Of a stretch of DNA of 64,000 nt, positions 1 through 9,240 are shown one piece after another. Source of the stretch: Isochrysis galbana (Eukaryota > Haptophyta > Isochrysidales > Isochrysidaceae); contig CM030937.1 in assembly GCA_018136815.1 (NCBI GenBank), forward strand, positions 3,523,820-3,587,819, read 5' to 3'. The translations under genes and the position numbers were made by a program. How positions within the stretch are numbered: the first letter of the stretch is position 1; each line of letters opens with the position of its first letter. The notes below the pieces were generated by a model. It searched no databases. It was not told the origin of the DNA and was given only the letters and a program-made list of their open reading frames with translations.

Positions 1-44
1 CTCGAGCTGACTCCTGTCCCTGGTCGCCAGGCATACAGGGGCCT

Positions 45-395
45 TTGGGAGGCTCCCATGGCCAGCGTGGCGAGCGTGGGAGAGGCAGGGGGGCCAGGGG
101 CTGAGCTCCTGCCTCCACTGCCCCCTAAGCTGCCCTTGTTGGCCCTCTGGGAGCCCCCACAGGACCTCTGAGAGCAGGCCACGGCGCAGGGCGCGCGCAT
201 GGCGACGCGCCACAGGGACGACGCGGGGTGAGAGTGGAGAGAGGGAGAGGGGGGGTTTTGCACCCCCCCCGATGGAGTGCGGTGAGTGAGAAACAGGCCT
301 TGTTTGCGTTAGTTAGCAAACCGGTAGGAGGCGGCTGGCGACAGGAGGGAGAGAGAAGGGAGTGACCCAAGCAAGGTCGAGGAGAGTACCCTAGG
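45..395 (+). repeat. Body fragment of the 750-bp non-autonomous element family
   Basis: The stretch at about 60-250 (GC-rich, with GTGGGAGAGGCAGG and CCACTGCCCCCT) resembles the middle of the 750-bp elements and, more closely, the reverse complement of 39950-40080. Neither the 5' palindrome nor the 3' tail is present, so this is an internal fragment in the same orientation as the element at 4823-5576. From 250 onward it is purine-rich and only loosely alignable by eye. Confidence 0.5.
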
Positions 396-396
396 T

Positions 397-1263
397 GTGC
401 AGTCACCAACGCAATTGAACGGGGCCGACTCCCTCCTACACCAGGCCAGGCAGCCAGCCAGCCTCCACCTCCATCCGATGATGGCGGCGAGAATGTTTTA
501 CCTCATCACGTCTTCGCCAGTATTGGCTGCACCTCGTCACGACAAGGAGTTCATCGTCAAAACGGACGCGGCCAGTACCCTGGGTATCGGCGGCATACTG
601 TCGCAGGTTGACGACCACGGACACGAGCATGTCGTTGCGTATTCCGGTCGCCGCCTCACCGCCGCGGAGCGTCATTGGACCACCACCGAAGTGGAGCTTC
701 TTGCTGCCCTGGAAAGCATTCGCACTTGGCGACCGTACCTTTGGGGCCGGCACTTCCGCCTCGTCATCGATCACCAAGCTCTCCGTTGGTTGCACACCAT
801 GAAGGACACCGTCCAGGGTGGGCCGGCGTCGCGCCTGATGCGATGGGCGCTCAAGTTGTCGGAGTATCGCTTTACCGTCGAACACAAACCTGGTGCTAAT
901 CACAAAGACGCGGATGGTGTGTCGCGCTTGGTGGAGGCAGACGACGAGACGTCGGAGACGTCCGCTCCTAAGCAGGGGGGTGGGCAGCTGCTAGCCGCCG
1001 TCGTCCCTAACTCTCGTTCCACCACGGCATCGAATAATCAGTCGCCAGCCGTCGCCGCCTCTCGTTCTCGTACCACCACGGCATCCAGTCCGCAAGCTGA
1101 CGAACGATCGTCCAGGTTGTCCTCTACGACCACGGGCCTCAGCCTGTCAGCGTCTCCGAAGTCGTCTCCTCCGCCGCGCCTGCCGCCGGTCTGCCTCCTT
1201 CCTCATTGCCCTCAGGCCCTATGGGCCATTCCAATTCGTCAGTCTTCCACAGTACCAATTTAA
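397..1263 (+). pseudogene. Ty3/gypsy retrotransposon RNase H fragment
   Basis: The open frame encodes the end of a gypsy reverse transcriptase connection and its RNase H domain. The anchor is SSPVLAAP, followed by FIVKTDAAS (start of RNase H) with its Asp, the Glu-containing HWTTTEVELLA, and the closing HKPGANHKDADGVSRL. RNase H would degrade the RNA strand of the RNA/DNA hybrid during reverse transcription. After about position 935 the frame becomes Ser/Thr/Pro-rich and loses recognisable domains. No upstream RT palm, integrase or gag is attached, so this is a relic. Its last codons are interrupted by the 750-bp element at 1259-2010, whose duplication GTCTTCCACAGTACCAA lies at 1242-1258 and 2011-2027. 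A stretch near 1140-1240 is also found, inverted, at 25305-25410. Confidence 0.8.
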
Positions 1264-2010
1264 CTTCTTAATAGTCTCACCGCACACGCGGCCGTGGACC
1301 CTCTACTTTCTACTCACGCAGCAAACCTTTCTACACCCCCTCTCTCCCGGCGCCTTTCCCCCCCGCCATCAGGCGACTCCCCCCGTGCACTACTAGGGGG
1401 ATAGGGGAAAAGGGCTTAGATATGGTCGGTGGCCCGCGCCCCCCCCCCGGTGATCCGTTCCCCCCTTCCTCCTATGCCTACCGGGCTGGCGGCGTCCTCA
1501 GTCCCGACTTCTCCTGTAAACAGGTGCGGGACTTACATATTTTCCGGTGAGCGGAGCCCTCGCTCCGCCCACCCCCTTCTCCGCGCTCTCTCTCCCCTCT
1601 CCTGCAGGCACGCGCGATGGCGCGCCTGCGACAGGCCTGCAGCTGCCTCTGGAGACCCCTGGAGGCTCCTGGAGGCCAGCTCAGGGGGCAGAGGAGGCTG
1701 GGGCTGGGCCCTGGTCTCCCCTGCCTCTCCCTCGCTGGCGCTCCTGTGCCTCAGGGGCCCCCACTCTGCACCTGTCTGCCTGTCGAACAGGGGGGGAGAG
1801 GGGGTTGGAGCGATGGGCTGGCCACGAGGGGCCAGGACGCGCGAATCAGGCGAGCCTGTCAGGGAGAGAGTGGGTCAGCAGGGCAGTGGCCTCCTGGCAA
1901 GCCATCAGGCATGCCAGGAGAGTGGGTGGTTCCTCCCCCATGGCAGGGGAGGAGTGGAGAGAGGGGGGGGCTCGTGCCCCCCCATGGGCGAACTAAGTAT
2001 AAACTTAGTT
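1259..2010 (-). mobile_element. Complete 750-bp SINE-like element, copy 1, with 17-bp TSD
   Basis: Read on the minus strand, the element starts with the palindrome AACTAAGT-TTAT-ACTTAGTT (1991-2010), then CCCATGGG and a C/G-rich body. It ends in a conserved 3' module (GTGCACGGGGGGAGTCGCC, GGCCGCGTGTGCGGTGAGACTATTAAGAAG). It is flanked by a perfect 17-bp direct repeat, GTCTTCCACAGTACCAA (1242-1258 and 2011-2027). The length and the TSD size fit LINE-type target-primed retrotransposition. Open frames inside it are compositional and do not match between copies, so I call no protein. It sits at the end of a gypsy relic and cuts off the minus-strand membrane ORF at 2011-2573. Confidence 0.88.
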
Positions 2011-2573
2011 GTCTTCCACAGTACCAAGAGGAGAAGAATGAACAGCGCGAAGACCACCCCGACCGCGATCCCGACCCTCGCAAGGCCATCCCCCGACGCG
2101 ATGAGTGCTGTGCCTACAGCACTAACGAGAAACCAGAAGGTGATGCCACCCAAGAGACTCATCAAGCGGAAGACGTCGTAGGTGACGGCATGAGGTTGCG
2201 ACGCCTGGCATTTGGGGAAGAGGCGCTTGCACCTAGCGCTGCGGATGGCGTCCCTCTGCTGCCCCCGCTCATACACGACGACCGACGGGCGTACTCTGAC
2301 AAACTTTGCATTTTTTAGCCATTGGGGCTTCTTCTTGCGTGAGAGCACCACCCACACTGGAACGTCGCGCGCAATTGGCGGGGTCGCCTCAAGGTGATCG
2401 CGCAGCACCAGCAGGTAAGTGGGCTCCCCGGGGCGCAGGTTTTTGCAATCATTGAATCGAACAACGCACTCCGAGGAGGCGATTTGTAGGCGGTCTCTTT
2501 CGCTGATCGGCGGTAGGAAGGCCAGCGTGTCGGAGGGAGCGGTAGGGGCGGCGCGGTGAAAGGGCGGGACTGG
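2011..2573 (-). pseudogene. Truncated ORF for an unknown two-helix membrane protein
   Basis: The minus-strand frame is open from a TAG at 2574-2576 down into the inserted element and has no ATG near its upstream end, so it is either a partial exon or a remnant. The soluble N-terminal part contains VPVWVVLSRKKKPQWLK and is basic. Two hydrophobic stretches follow: LLGGITFWFLVSAVGTAL and GIAVGVVFALFILLLLVLW. The coding sequence runs straight into the 750-bp element, which replaces its natural end. I do not recognise the family. It lies back-to-back with another small membrane ORF at 2686, which is suggestive of one mobile or viral source, but that is inference. Confidence 0.4.
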
Positions 2574-2685
2574 CTACGATGTCCCCTTCTTTTGCGGTCA
2601 AATCGCATAAAACAAAAAGAATCCGAAAAAAGACGCCGCCGCGCCAGTGTCAGTTCCAAAAAATGTAATACAATAATAGGCACGA

Positions 2686-2931
2686 ATGCCAGTATACTCG
2701 CTTGAAGGCGGCAAGTGGGAGAAATTAAGCAACTTATTCATATTCCTCCTTTTTGCCGTGCCCATCAGCTTAATCGCACTGCTTGTGGCATTAGGCCAAG
2801 GCGTGTTTGCCATTATTCCGGCACTTTTTCTCACATATACTATCTTAAGGACAGTATACTACTGGGCGAGAGGCATGATAAAATTCGGAAAGCCTGAAGA
2901 CGCTCTCTCAGTAGGCAAACCCCGCACCTAA
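2686..2931 (+). CDS. Small two-TM protein, copy 1 of a duplicated family
   Basis: The 81-residue ORF starts at an ATG with an in-frame stop nine bases upstream, so the start is fixed unless it is spliced. After the N-terminal MPVYSLEGGKWEKLSN come two hydrophobic segments (about residues 17-35 and 40-60), then the basic YYWARGMIKFGKP and a short tail. I do not recognise a known family. A diverged copy lies at 42942-43145 on the minus strand (MPICSLEGDTWERISN plus the first helix), and nucleotide similarity extends about 25 bases upstream of the ATG. Conservation of the reading frame between copies supports a real protein. It could be a gene carried by a mobile element or a host family copied by one. 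Confidence 0.55.
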   Translation: MPVYSLEGGKWEKLSNLFIFLLFAVPISLIALLVALGQGVFAIIPALFLTYTILRTVYYWARGMIKFGKPEDALSVGKPRT

Positions 2932-3742
2932 GCGCCCAACGGCCGGACACGCACGCTCAGTTCTAACATGGGCCCGCGTCCGGCACTTCTTTCATCTGCT
3001 GCGCACATACATGCGGTATTACCATCTGAAACCTGCACGTTTGTAAGTCTAGTGAGAGTAGAGGTACTAACGCTCAAGAAATTGTTTTTTTGCACCAACA
3101 CGACAAGTCACAAGTCACGACACGCATGACCGCGTTATAACCAAAGGCACACAAATCGATGCACCTGATTATAATTATAACTCCCCCCATGCCCTCGCAG
3201 GCCCCGGCTCCCGTTAGAACTCCCCACTCCCCACAAGCGCTCATTGGGGTGAAAACCCAGTTAGTCGCCAACGTAGCATGTACATTGAAGACTGACCATG
3301 GAAATGCACCTGGGGGGGGGGGGGGGGGGGGGGAGAGAAGCGAGCCTTTGCAGTCGTGCGAGGCAGCACCGTGAGCCGTGAGTGCGATGGGAACCCGTAC
3401 CCGTAACCCGTAATCGTAGCGAGCAGAAGGCTAAATCTTCAATTTAAATGGGTTTTACGACCTTATTCCTGTGGGACCGTAGCCCTCGACCGCAACGGAG
3501 TCTTCCACCCCGCGATGGCGGGGGGGGGTGCTGGCTTACATGATGCTCTACGACTCCTTTTTTATTCTCAACGAACACTCTACGATTCTCAACGAATACT
3601 CTCACTCTCTCTAGAGTAGAGCTTTACTTCTCTACTTTTGCTAGAACACTCTTCCCCAGAGTTTTCCCATTGGCCTGCTCGCGCGCTCCCAAGTGGGACG
3701 GAGTGACTGACGCAATCGGTCGGCCCACTTGGATCCAGCCGA
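2932..3742. other. Intergenic, no gene seen
   Basis: No convincing coding sequence on either strand. It contains a pure G run of about 22 bases near 3312-3333 and a short G run near 3521. Confidence 0.6.
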
Positions 3743-4141
3743 ATGCTCGGTGCGGGACTACTGGCCTCGCTTCTCGCTGTCGCACAACCAGAAGAAGCAC
3801 ATGGGCTGCGAGTGCGTATTGAGACCCTCGAGCGTCGCCTCGAAGACTTGAACTCCCGATTCACCCATGGCATGCCACAGCATTCTTTGGTGAGAGATGT
3901 TGAGCCCGTGCCGCTGGTCGGTCGTCAGATGGAAGAAGGCATGAGTGTGCCAACGTTCGAGATGATTGGCGCACGATCGCGTATATCATTTGGAGTCCTT
4001 GACCTTTCGGGCACTGTGCTCCTCGAGCGCTCCGAGCCCGGGATCCTTGCACTGCACGGAAGCCTCAACATCACAAACGACATTGTTGTGAACGGCGTGT
4101 CGTTTCAACACCTGATACAACAGTGCCAGAGTACGTGCTAG
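3743..4141 (+). CDS. Small secreted protein with short coiled coil
   Basis: A 132-residue ORF runs from ATG to TAG. The first 20 residues (MLGAGLLASLLAVAQPEEAHG region) look like a signal peptide. Residues about 22-40 (LRVRIETLERRLEDLNSRF) form a clear heptad pattern. The C-terminal third (GVLDLSGTVLLERSEPGILAL, then NITNDIVVNGVSF) is beta-rich with a potential N-glycosylation site and ends with two cysteines (CQSTC). Proteins with a short coiled coil followed by beta repeats are often trimeric surface or fibre-like proteins, but I cannot assign a family. No repeat overlaps it. An upstream exon cannot be excluded because the sequence just 5' is GC-poor and shows no clear promoter. Confidence 0.5.
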   Translation: MLGAGLLASLLAVAQPEEAHGLRVRIETLERRLEDLNSRFTHGMPQHSLVRDVEPVPLVGRQMEEGMSVPTFEMIGARSRISFGVLDLSGTVLLERSEPGILALHGSLNITNDIVVNGVSFQHLIQQCQSTC

Positions 4142-4585
4142 AGGGCAACAGCAAGACTAACCTGCCACCCTTACTCACGAGCAGTGCAATGTTTGCCTTA
4201 GCCCGTCACCAGACGCCTCATACCAAACCTGCACCACGTCCTTTCAATTCGTTCGACATGAGTTCCAGCTCGCGCCATGACATCACGTGACGATAGAGGC
4301 CAGGGGTACAAGTACAAAACAGACAAGTACAAAAAAGGTGAACAAAATAGCTAGCATTGTAACTGATTCGTAGTATTTGTGAGTGTGAGGAACGCCCCTG
4401 CTTTCCATCGTCGTGCGTAGTGCGGGCTCGTGGGACCGAATCCTCCTTTTGCTTTCGCCTCCTTCAGCAGCCTAGTATTGTTTGTAGCTGTTTGCCATCT
4501 TGTGTTGGTGTTGGGGCACATGTGCACGCGAGCGTACAGCGCGCTTCATGTCGTTCCATGCAGCATCTCTACTATCTTAATCGTC
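4142..4585. other. Intergenic, no gene seen
   Basis: AT-richer spacer between the small secreted protein and a LINE fragment. No ORF with domain content was seen. Confidence 0.55.
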
Positions 4586-5675
4586 AACTAATATTACATT
4601 TGGTTGCGATGGAGCGTGCCGACGCGTCTCTCCCCTCCTCAGGACCGGCTGCTGCGGGCATCCCCCCAGTTCTCCTGGAGCAGTCGCAGGCGAAGCGACC
4701 GCGTGCACCAGCAGAGGCAGAGCAGGTGCGTGCGATTCCGGTCGCGCCACACGGCCCGTGGTCCTGGCCACATCTAGCACAACAGCTATGCTGCCCTCCC
4801 CCCCCATGGGGGACAGCAGGCCAACTAAGTTTATACTTGGTTGACACATGGGGGGGCACGAGCCCCCCCCTCTCTCCACTCCTCCCCTGCCATGGGGGAG
4901 GAACCACCCATCCTCCTGGCATGCCTGATGGCTTGCCAGGAGGCCACTGCCCTACTGACCCACTCTCTCCCTGGCAGGCTCGCCTGCCTCGCGCGTCCTG
5001 GCCTGTCGTGGCCAGCCCATCGCTCCAACCCCCCCTCCCCCCCTGGTCGACAGGCAGACAGGTGCAGATTGGGGGCCCCAGAGGCTCAGGAGCGCCAGCG
5101 AGGGAGAGGCAGGGGAGGCCAGGGCCCAGCCCCAGCCTCCTCTGCCCCCAGAGCTGGCCTCCAGGAGCCTCTAGGGCTCGCCAGGGGCAGCTGCAGGCCT
5201 GCCGCAGGCGCGCCATCGCGCGTGCCTGCAGGAGAGGGGAGAGAGAGCGCGGAGAAGGGGGTGGGCGGAGCGAGAGCTCCGCTCACCGAAAAATAGGTAA
5301 GTCCCGCACCTGTTTACAGGATAAGTCGGGGCTGAGACCGCCGCCCACTCGGAGACACAGGAGGAAGGAGGGGAATGATCACCGGGGGGAGGCGCGGGCC
5401 ACCGGACCATATCTAAGCCCTTCACCTCTATCCCCCTAGTAGTGCACGGGGGGAGTCGCCTTATGGCGGGGGGAGAAGGGCCGGGGGAGTGGGGTTGTAG
5501 AAAGTTTCCCTACGTGAGTAGAAAGTAGAGGGTCCACGGCCGCGTGTGCGGTGAGACTATTAAAAGGTTTATTTATTGGGGGACAGCAGGCCAGCACAGC
5601 CCCCCAGACTAGTAAGTAGCAACAAGAAAGAAGGTGCAACCTAAGGCCTGAGGTCCCGTCTTTCTTCACCCCCGC
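4586..5675 (+). mobile_element. LINE ORF1 5' fragment, split by a SINE-like insertion
   Basis: A degenerate leader (AACTAATATTACATTTGGTT then GCG) precedes an ATG at 4609 that opens MERADASLPS. The DNA from 4609 to 4822 matches the ORF1 start at 61323-61540 (for example the shared TCGCGCCACACGGCCCGTGG). It resumes after the inserted element at 5593 and fades by about 5675. It is the 5' end of a LINE with no endonuclease or RT attached, so it is a dead copy. Confidence 0.7.
4823..5576 (+). mobile_element. Complete 750-bp SINE-like element, copy 2, with 16-bp TSD
   Basis: Same family as 1259-2010 and 31662-32411, here on the plus strand. It opens with AACTAAGTTTATACTTGG and ends GTGTGCGGTGAGACTATTAAAAGGTTT. 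A 16-bp direct repeat TGGGGGACAGCAGGCC lies at 4807-4822 and 5577-5592. Two strong inverted repeats near the 5' end, GGGGGGGC/GCCCCCCC (about 4851-4869) and CCTCCTGGCA/TGCCAGGAGG (about 4910-4945), imply a highly folded transcript. It is inserted inside a LINE ORF1 fragment, so it is younger than that copy. Confidence 0.88.
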
Positions 5676-5681
5676 CCCCCC

Positions 5682-5960
5682 AACTAAGTTTACACTTGGT
5701 TCGCCCCCCTCTCTCCACTCCTCCCCTGCTGTGGGCTGTGGGGGAGGAGCCACCCACTCTCGTGGCATGCCTTATGGCTTGCCAGGGGAAGAATGCCCCG
5801 TTGACCCATTCTCTTCCTTGCAGGCTGCCGCTGCAAGCTCGCCTGATTCGCTCGCCCTGGCCAGTCGCGGCAAGCCCATTTCTCCATCCCCTCCTCTCCC
5901 TTGGTCGACAGACAAATAGGTGCAGCGTGGGGCCCCTCGGTCCCTTGGAGCGCAGGAGGG
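5682..5960 (+). repeat. 5' part of a SINE-like element
   Basis: Starts with AACTAAGTTTACACTTGGTT and follows the body of the 750-bp element (GGGGGAGGAGCCACCCACTC, GGTCGACAGACAAATAGGTG), then stops at about 5960 without the 3' module. No flanking duplication was found. It lies about 100 bp downstream of copy 2. Confidence 0.7.
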
Positions 5961-6834
5961 CCAACCCTTGAACCTTGAACTGTGAACTGTCGGATATCGG
6001 ATACGAGCGACGAGCGGTTCTGGTTGTGGCCCTCAATGCTCATGCTCACCGAAGTCGTTGAGTGATTTGTCATTAAATGAATTGGCCATGCGGTCTAGGT
6101 CTAGGTCATCCCACCACTTGGCACTTGGCGGAGGAGTGTATAGTGTGGCGCGGTCAGCGGCGGCTGACCGCTGACCGCTGACCGCTGAGTCGAAGGAGAG
6201 ATTTTCAACAAAATTGTCGTTGTCGAGTCTTTTCGTTGTGGTGTTACACCCTTGAACGACGTCGTCGAGCGTCGAGCGCGCTAGCGCTAGTGCTAGTGTT
6301 GTAGGTTGTAGAAGTTGGGAGAGGTGAGAGGTCTCAGCTAGGTCTCAGGTCTTAGGTCTTAGGTCTCTCGTCTCTCGGGGGGGTTACCGGGGTACCACGT
6401 TTCACGTTTGTGGAATTGTAATCTTGTAGAGGTCTTGTTGGCCACAGACACCGGACGAGCCATGCACCAACCGCGCACACCCCCATCGCGGGGGAGGGGC
6501 TCCGTTGCCGATGAGGCACGGCCCCACGGCCCCTCACTCAGCACTCGGATCAACTACTAGTACATAGGACAACAAGAAAACCCTGACAAGCTCCCCCCCC
6601 CCCTTCAGGTATCCGTCTTGGCGCGCGAGCCGCAGCCGCCTCGCGCCTTCCTTTCTTCTCTCTCTCTCGCCCCCTTGGCCCCCCCCCCCCCCCCCGTCCC
6701 TCTCCCTCCTCCGCCCCTTTGCCCCGCTCATCCGCGCCTCGTCGAGCCGACGCCGCCGCTCTTCGCCTGGGCACAGAGAGAGCCAGCCCTAGGAACGTGG
6801 GCTGATCGTGTCATAAACCCTCTCACTCCCCGCG
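5961..6834. other. 5' flank of the WDR82 gene
   Basis: No coding sequence. A short tandem array of GCTGACC occurs at about 6157-6188, a C run at about 6680-6695, and a pyrimidine-rich stretch at about 6640-6720 that probably belongs to the promoter or 5' UTR of the gene starting at 6835. Confidence 0.55.
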
Positions 6835-7809
6835 ATGGAGCAGATCGGCGTGGGCCGAGTCCTAAGTGAGCACAGGGCGCCTGTCAGCTCGCTCGACTTC
6901 ACGAACGACGGGGAGCTGCTGCTCTCCGCGGGCGAGGACGAGCGCATTTGCGTCTACTCTTGTCAGAGTGGCACGCTCAACCGCGTCGTCCAGTGCCCAC
7001 AGCATGGCGTAAGCATCGCGCGCTTCACACACGACCCTCTCACCGTGCTTTGTGCCTCGCGACGTACGGCGGGCCGGCCGGCCACTGCTTCATTTGCGCC
7101 GGCTGCAGACGAGCACGCTCTACGCTATCACTCCCTCCACGACAATACATACCTAAGATTCTTTCGCGGCCACACCGCGGATGTCCACGGTCTAGAGCTG
7201 TCGCCCAAGGAGGATTGCTTTGCCTCCATAGCTGCAGACAACACTCTGCGAACATGGGATTTGCGCTCGCCGAGCTGCTCTGGAATGATGCAGTTCGACT
7301 CCGCTGGTTATCAGTCGTCGCTGTCTTATGACCCGGAAGGGCTCGTATTAGCCGTAGCGGCGTGCGGTAGCATGGTGAAGCTGTTTGATGTGCGATATTA
7401 TTCCAAGGGGCCTTTTGTCACCTGGACGCCTGTTGGGAATCAGCCCAAGAACTTTTCTTGTATCAGCTTTTCTCGGGACGGCAAGATGATGCTACTGGGT
7501 ACGGGGCAAGGTATCATCTACAACCTCGATGCTTTCACGGGGGCCTTGCTGCAGCAGTATACTGGCCATGCGAACACCCGCGGAATCATGCTTGAGGCGT
7601 GCTTCAGTGCCGACGGCCTGCAGGTCTTATGTGGCTCAGAGGATGGTACCGTCTGGAGGTGGAGGACAAATGATGGCCAACCTGTATCTGCTCCATTGAC
7701 CGGGCACCTGGGCCCCGTAACGGCAATGCGATGTAACCCAACTCGCCAGCTCATTGCAAGTGCGTGCTCGCACGTATGCTTGTGGCTGCCTGTTCGCCGC
7801 TCAGGATGA
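6835..7809 (+). CDS. WDR82: WDR82/Swd2 WD40 protein (Set1/COMPASS subunit)
   Basis: This 324-residue, intron-less ORF is a WD40 propeller. Typical blades are visible: SLDFTNDGELLLSAGEDERI, FFRGHTADVHGLELSP then NTLRTWDLRSP, YDPEGLVLAVAACGSMVKLFD, and GSEDGTVWRWRT. The closing ASACSHVCLWLP and the strings TWDLRSPSCSG and SYDPEGLV are diagnostic for the WDR82/Swd2 family and not for WD40 proteins in general. In yeast and animals this protein recruits the Set1 H3K4 methyltransferase complex to transcribing RNA polymerase II and also serves in a polymerase termination/phosphatase complex; it is nuclear. The length equals that of human WDR82 (about 313 residues) plus a small insertion near residues 75-90. 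The ATG at 6835 is in good context and starts directly before the first blade. Confidence 0.92.
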   Translation: MEQIGVGRVLSEHRAPVSSLDFTNDGELLLSAGEDERICVYSCQSGTLNRVVQCPQHGVSIARFTHDPLTVLCASRRTAGRPATASFAPAADEHALRYHSLHDNTYLRFFRGHTADVHGLELSPKEDCFASIAADNTLRTWDLRSPSCSGMMQFDSAGYQSSLSYDPEGLVLAVAACGSMVKLFDVRYYSKGPFVTWTPVGNQPKNFSCISFSRDGKMMLLGTGQGIIYNLDAFTGALLQQYTGHANTRGIMLEACFSADGLQVLCGSEDGTVWRWRTNDGQPVSAPLTGHLGPVTAMRCNPTRQLIASACSHVCLWLPVRRSG

Positions 7810-8097
7810 CGACAATTGGATAGTTTGGCGGTAGGTGGGAAGTGGGTTGGCCATCTGCGACAATGTACTACGATGTCCACAATGATAAGCAAAAATGAGC
7901 AGAGCAACAAGTCTTTTGCTGTGACTGAAGTGACAAAGATGAGCCAGGCACAGTAATATTTAGAGGGTGACTCACTCGTCACAATGGTAGCTGTCGGTTG
8001 ACGTTATCGGTTACAGAATCACAACCACTACCCCTGCCTCATGCAATGTAAGCAGCGGCGAGGTCAACAGCAACAGCCAGGTGAGGGATAACAAAAA

Positions 8098-8300
8098 CCT
8101 GCGTTTATTATTCTCACCGCACACGCGGCCGTGGACTCACAACTAATCTTTTTACACCCCCACTCTCCCGGCCCTTCCCCCCCGCGCGCCATCAGGCGGC
8201 TCCCCTCCGTGCACTACTAGGAGGATAGGGGTTAGCCTAATAAATTGTAATAGGGGTGAATGATGAATGAAGGGCTCAGATATGGTCTGGTGTCCGGTGC
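8098..8300 (-). repeat. 3' end of a SINE-like element
   Basis: The complement of this stretch gives the conserved 3' module of the 750-bp family (TCTCACCGCACACGCGGCC on the plus strand, then the CACTACTAGGAGGATAGGGG block). The body is lost beyond about 8300. The 3' end of the element is at about 8098 and reads GAGAATAATAAACG. Confidence 0.75.
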
Positions 8301-8639
8301 GGTAGGGCGGTCAAACAGTGATTTATAACTACTAACATGCGGTGGGGGGCTGCATTTTTTGACCGTTCTCCGAAGCCCAAGAAAAACCTCCTGGGGGGCT
8401 TTCCTGCCTCCACGAAAAATTGAAAATTGCCGAGGGAAATCGTGGGGTTTACCTCCTCCTCCTCGCCCTCGCCCCCCCTCTGCACACGCGCTTGGGCTCT
8501 AACAGTGCAGAACTACTGGCGGCCGCGCCGCGGGGCCGATAAGGATAAGGTTATTTCGGGGCCGTTGTTTCACCACACGCGATTCCCCCGAGATCCGTCC
8601 GCGCTATCGGGCGCCCGACCTTCATCTAGTGCCTAGAGC
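8301..8639. other. Spacer, no gene seen
   Basis: Contains AGGGCGGTCAAACAG at about 8304, a short string also seen near 48190 and (inverted) near 18146. No coding evidence. Confidence 0.45.
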
Positions 8640-9240
8640 AGGGGAGACGTCATCTGCCCCTCACCCCCCGGCGTTTCTCGTGCGTTGCTCCCGCGTTCGG
8701 TTGCCTTAGTGGCGACGGCGACGGGCGGCGGCCTTTCTGCCCCTCTTGGAAGTACTTGGGACGCGTGGCTGACCACTGCGTGTCCCGGGAGTCTAGAAAT
8801 TTCATTTTGTCGATTTTGCGTCCTTTGTGTATAGCAACCCTTGACTCTTGCTACGGTAAGTGTTCTAGGTAGGCCGAGCATTCCTCTTTACTGTAGGGCG
8901 TCGTGAGTGAGGGCGCCGTCTCTGAATATGTTGTGTACCACATTCCATAGCCTCACCCACGGGGCGGGAATGTCCGGGGGAGGTATGTGGGGATTGTGCC
9001 ATCCATGTGCCATATATATGTCGAGGGTAGAGCAATAGGTCCCCTTCTCTCGTGAGGAAGGAAGGTTGGATGTCCATCTTCCTGAAGTTCGCAAAGGCTT
9101 CCCTCCAGAAGACCGGGAGTGCTGGGTTACCCCTCAAGCTTCCCGTCAGGAATTTTGTCGGGACAGCGGAGGCGGAGAGAACCACTCCTCTCCCCAGTCC
9201 GGTCCGACAAAACCAGTTGTCGAGCGACCCTTTTTCCATA
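8640..9240 (-). pseudogene. Degenerate C-terminal region of a LINE polyprotein
   Basis: On the minus strand one frame gives LPVFWREAFANFRKM and a neighbouring frame gives WVRLWNVVHNIFRDGALTH. Together they resemble the post-RT tail of L1-like LINEs, where a FWRE-A-type helix precedes a conserved strand and helix. The second string also resembles the C-terminal tail at about 53880-53980 (KLWNKL, then VHNVFRDYDATTPYSKEEC). Frames change at least once, so it is decayed. No 5' part and no tail were identified. Confidence 0.5.

Noticed and set aside
1429-2318. Long open frames on both strands inside the 750-bp element
   Set aside because: Reading frames differ between the three complete copies and follow from the lack of A/T-rich stops in a GC-rich body; no shared peptide is conserved better than the DNA.
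2011-2931. Endogenous giant virus or virophage insertion
   Set aside because: Only two small membrane ORFs support it; no capsid, ATPase, polymerase or integrase was seen nearby.
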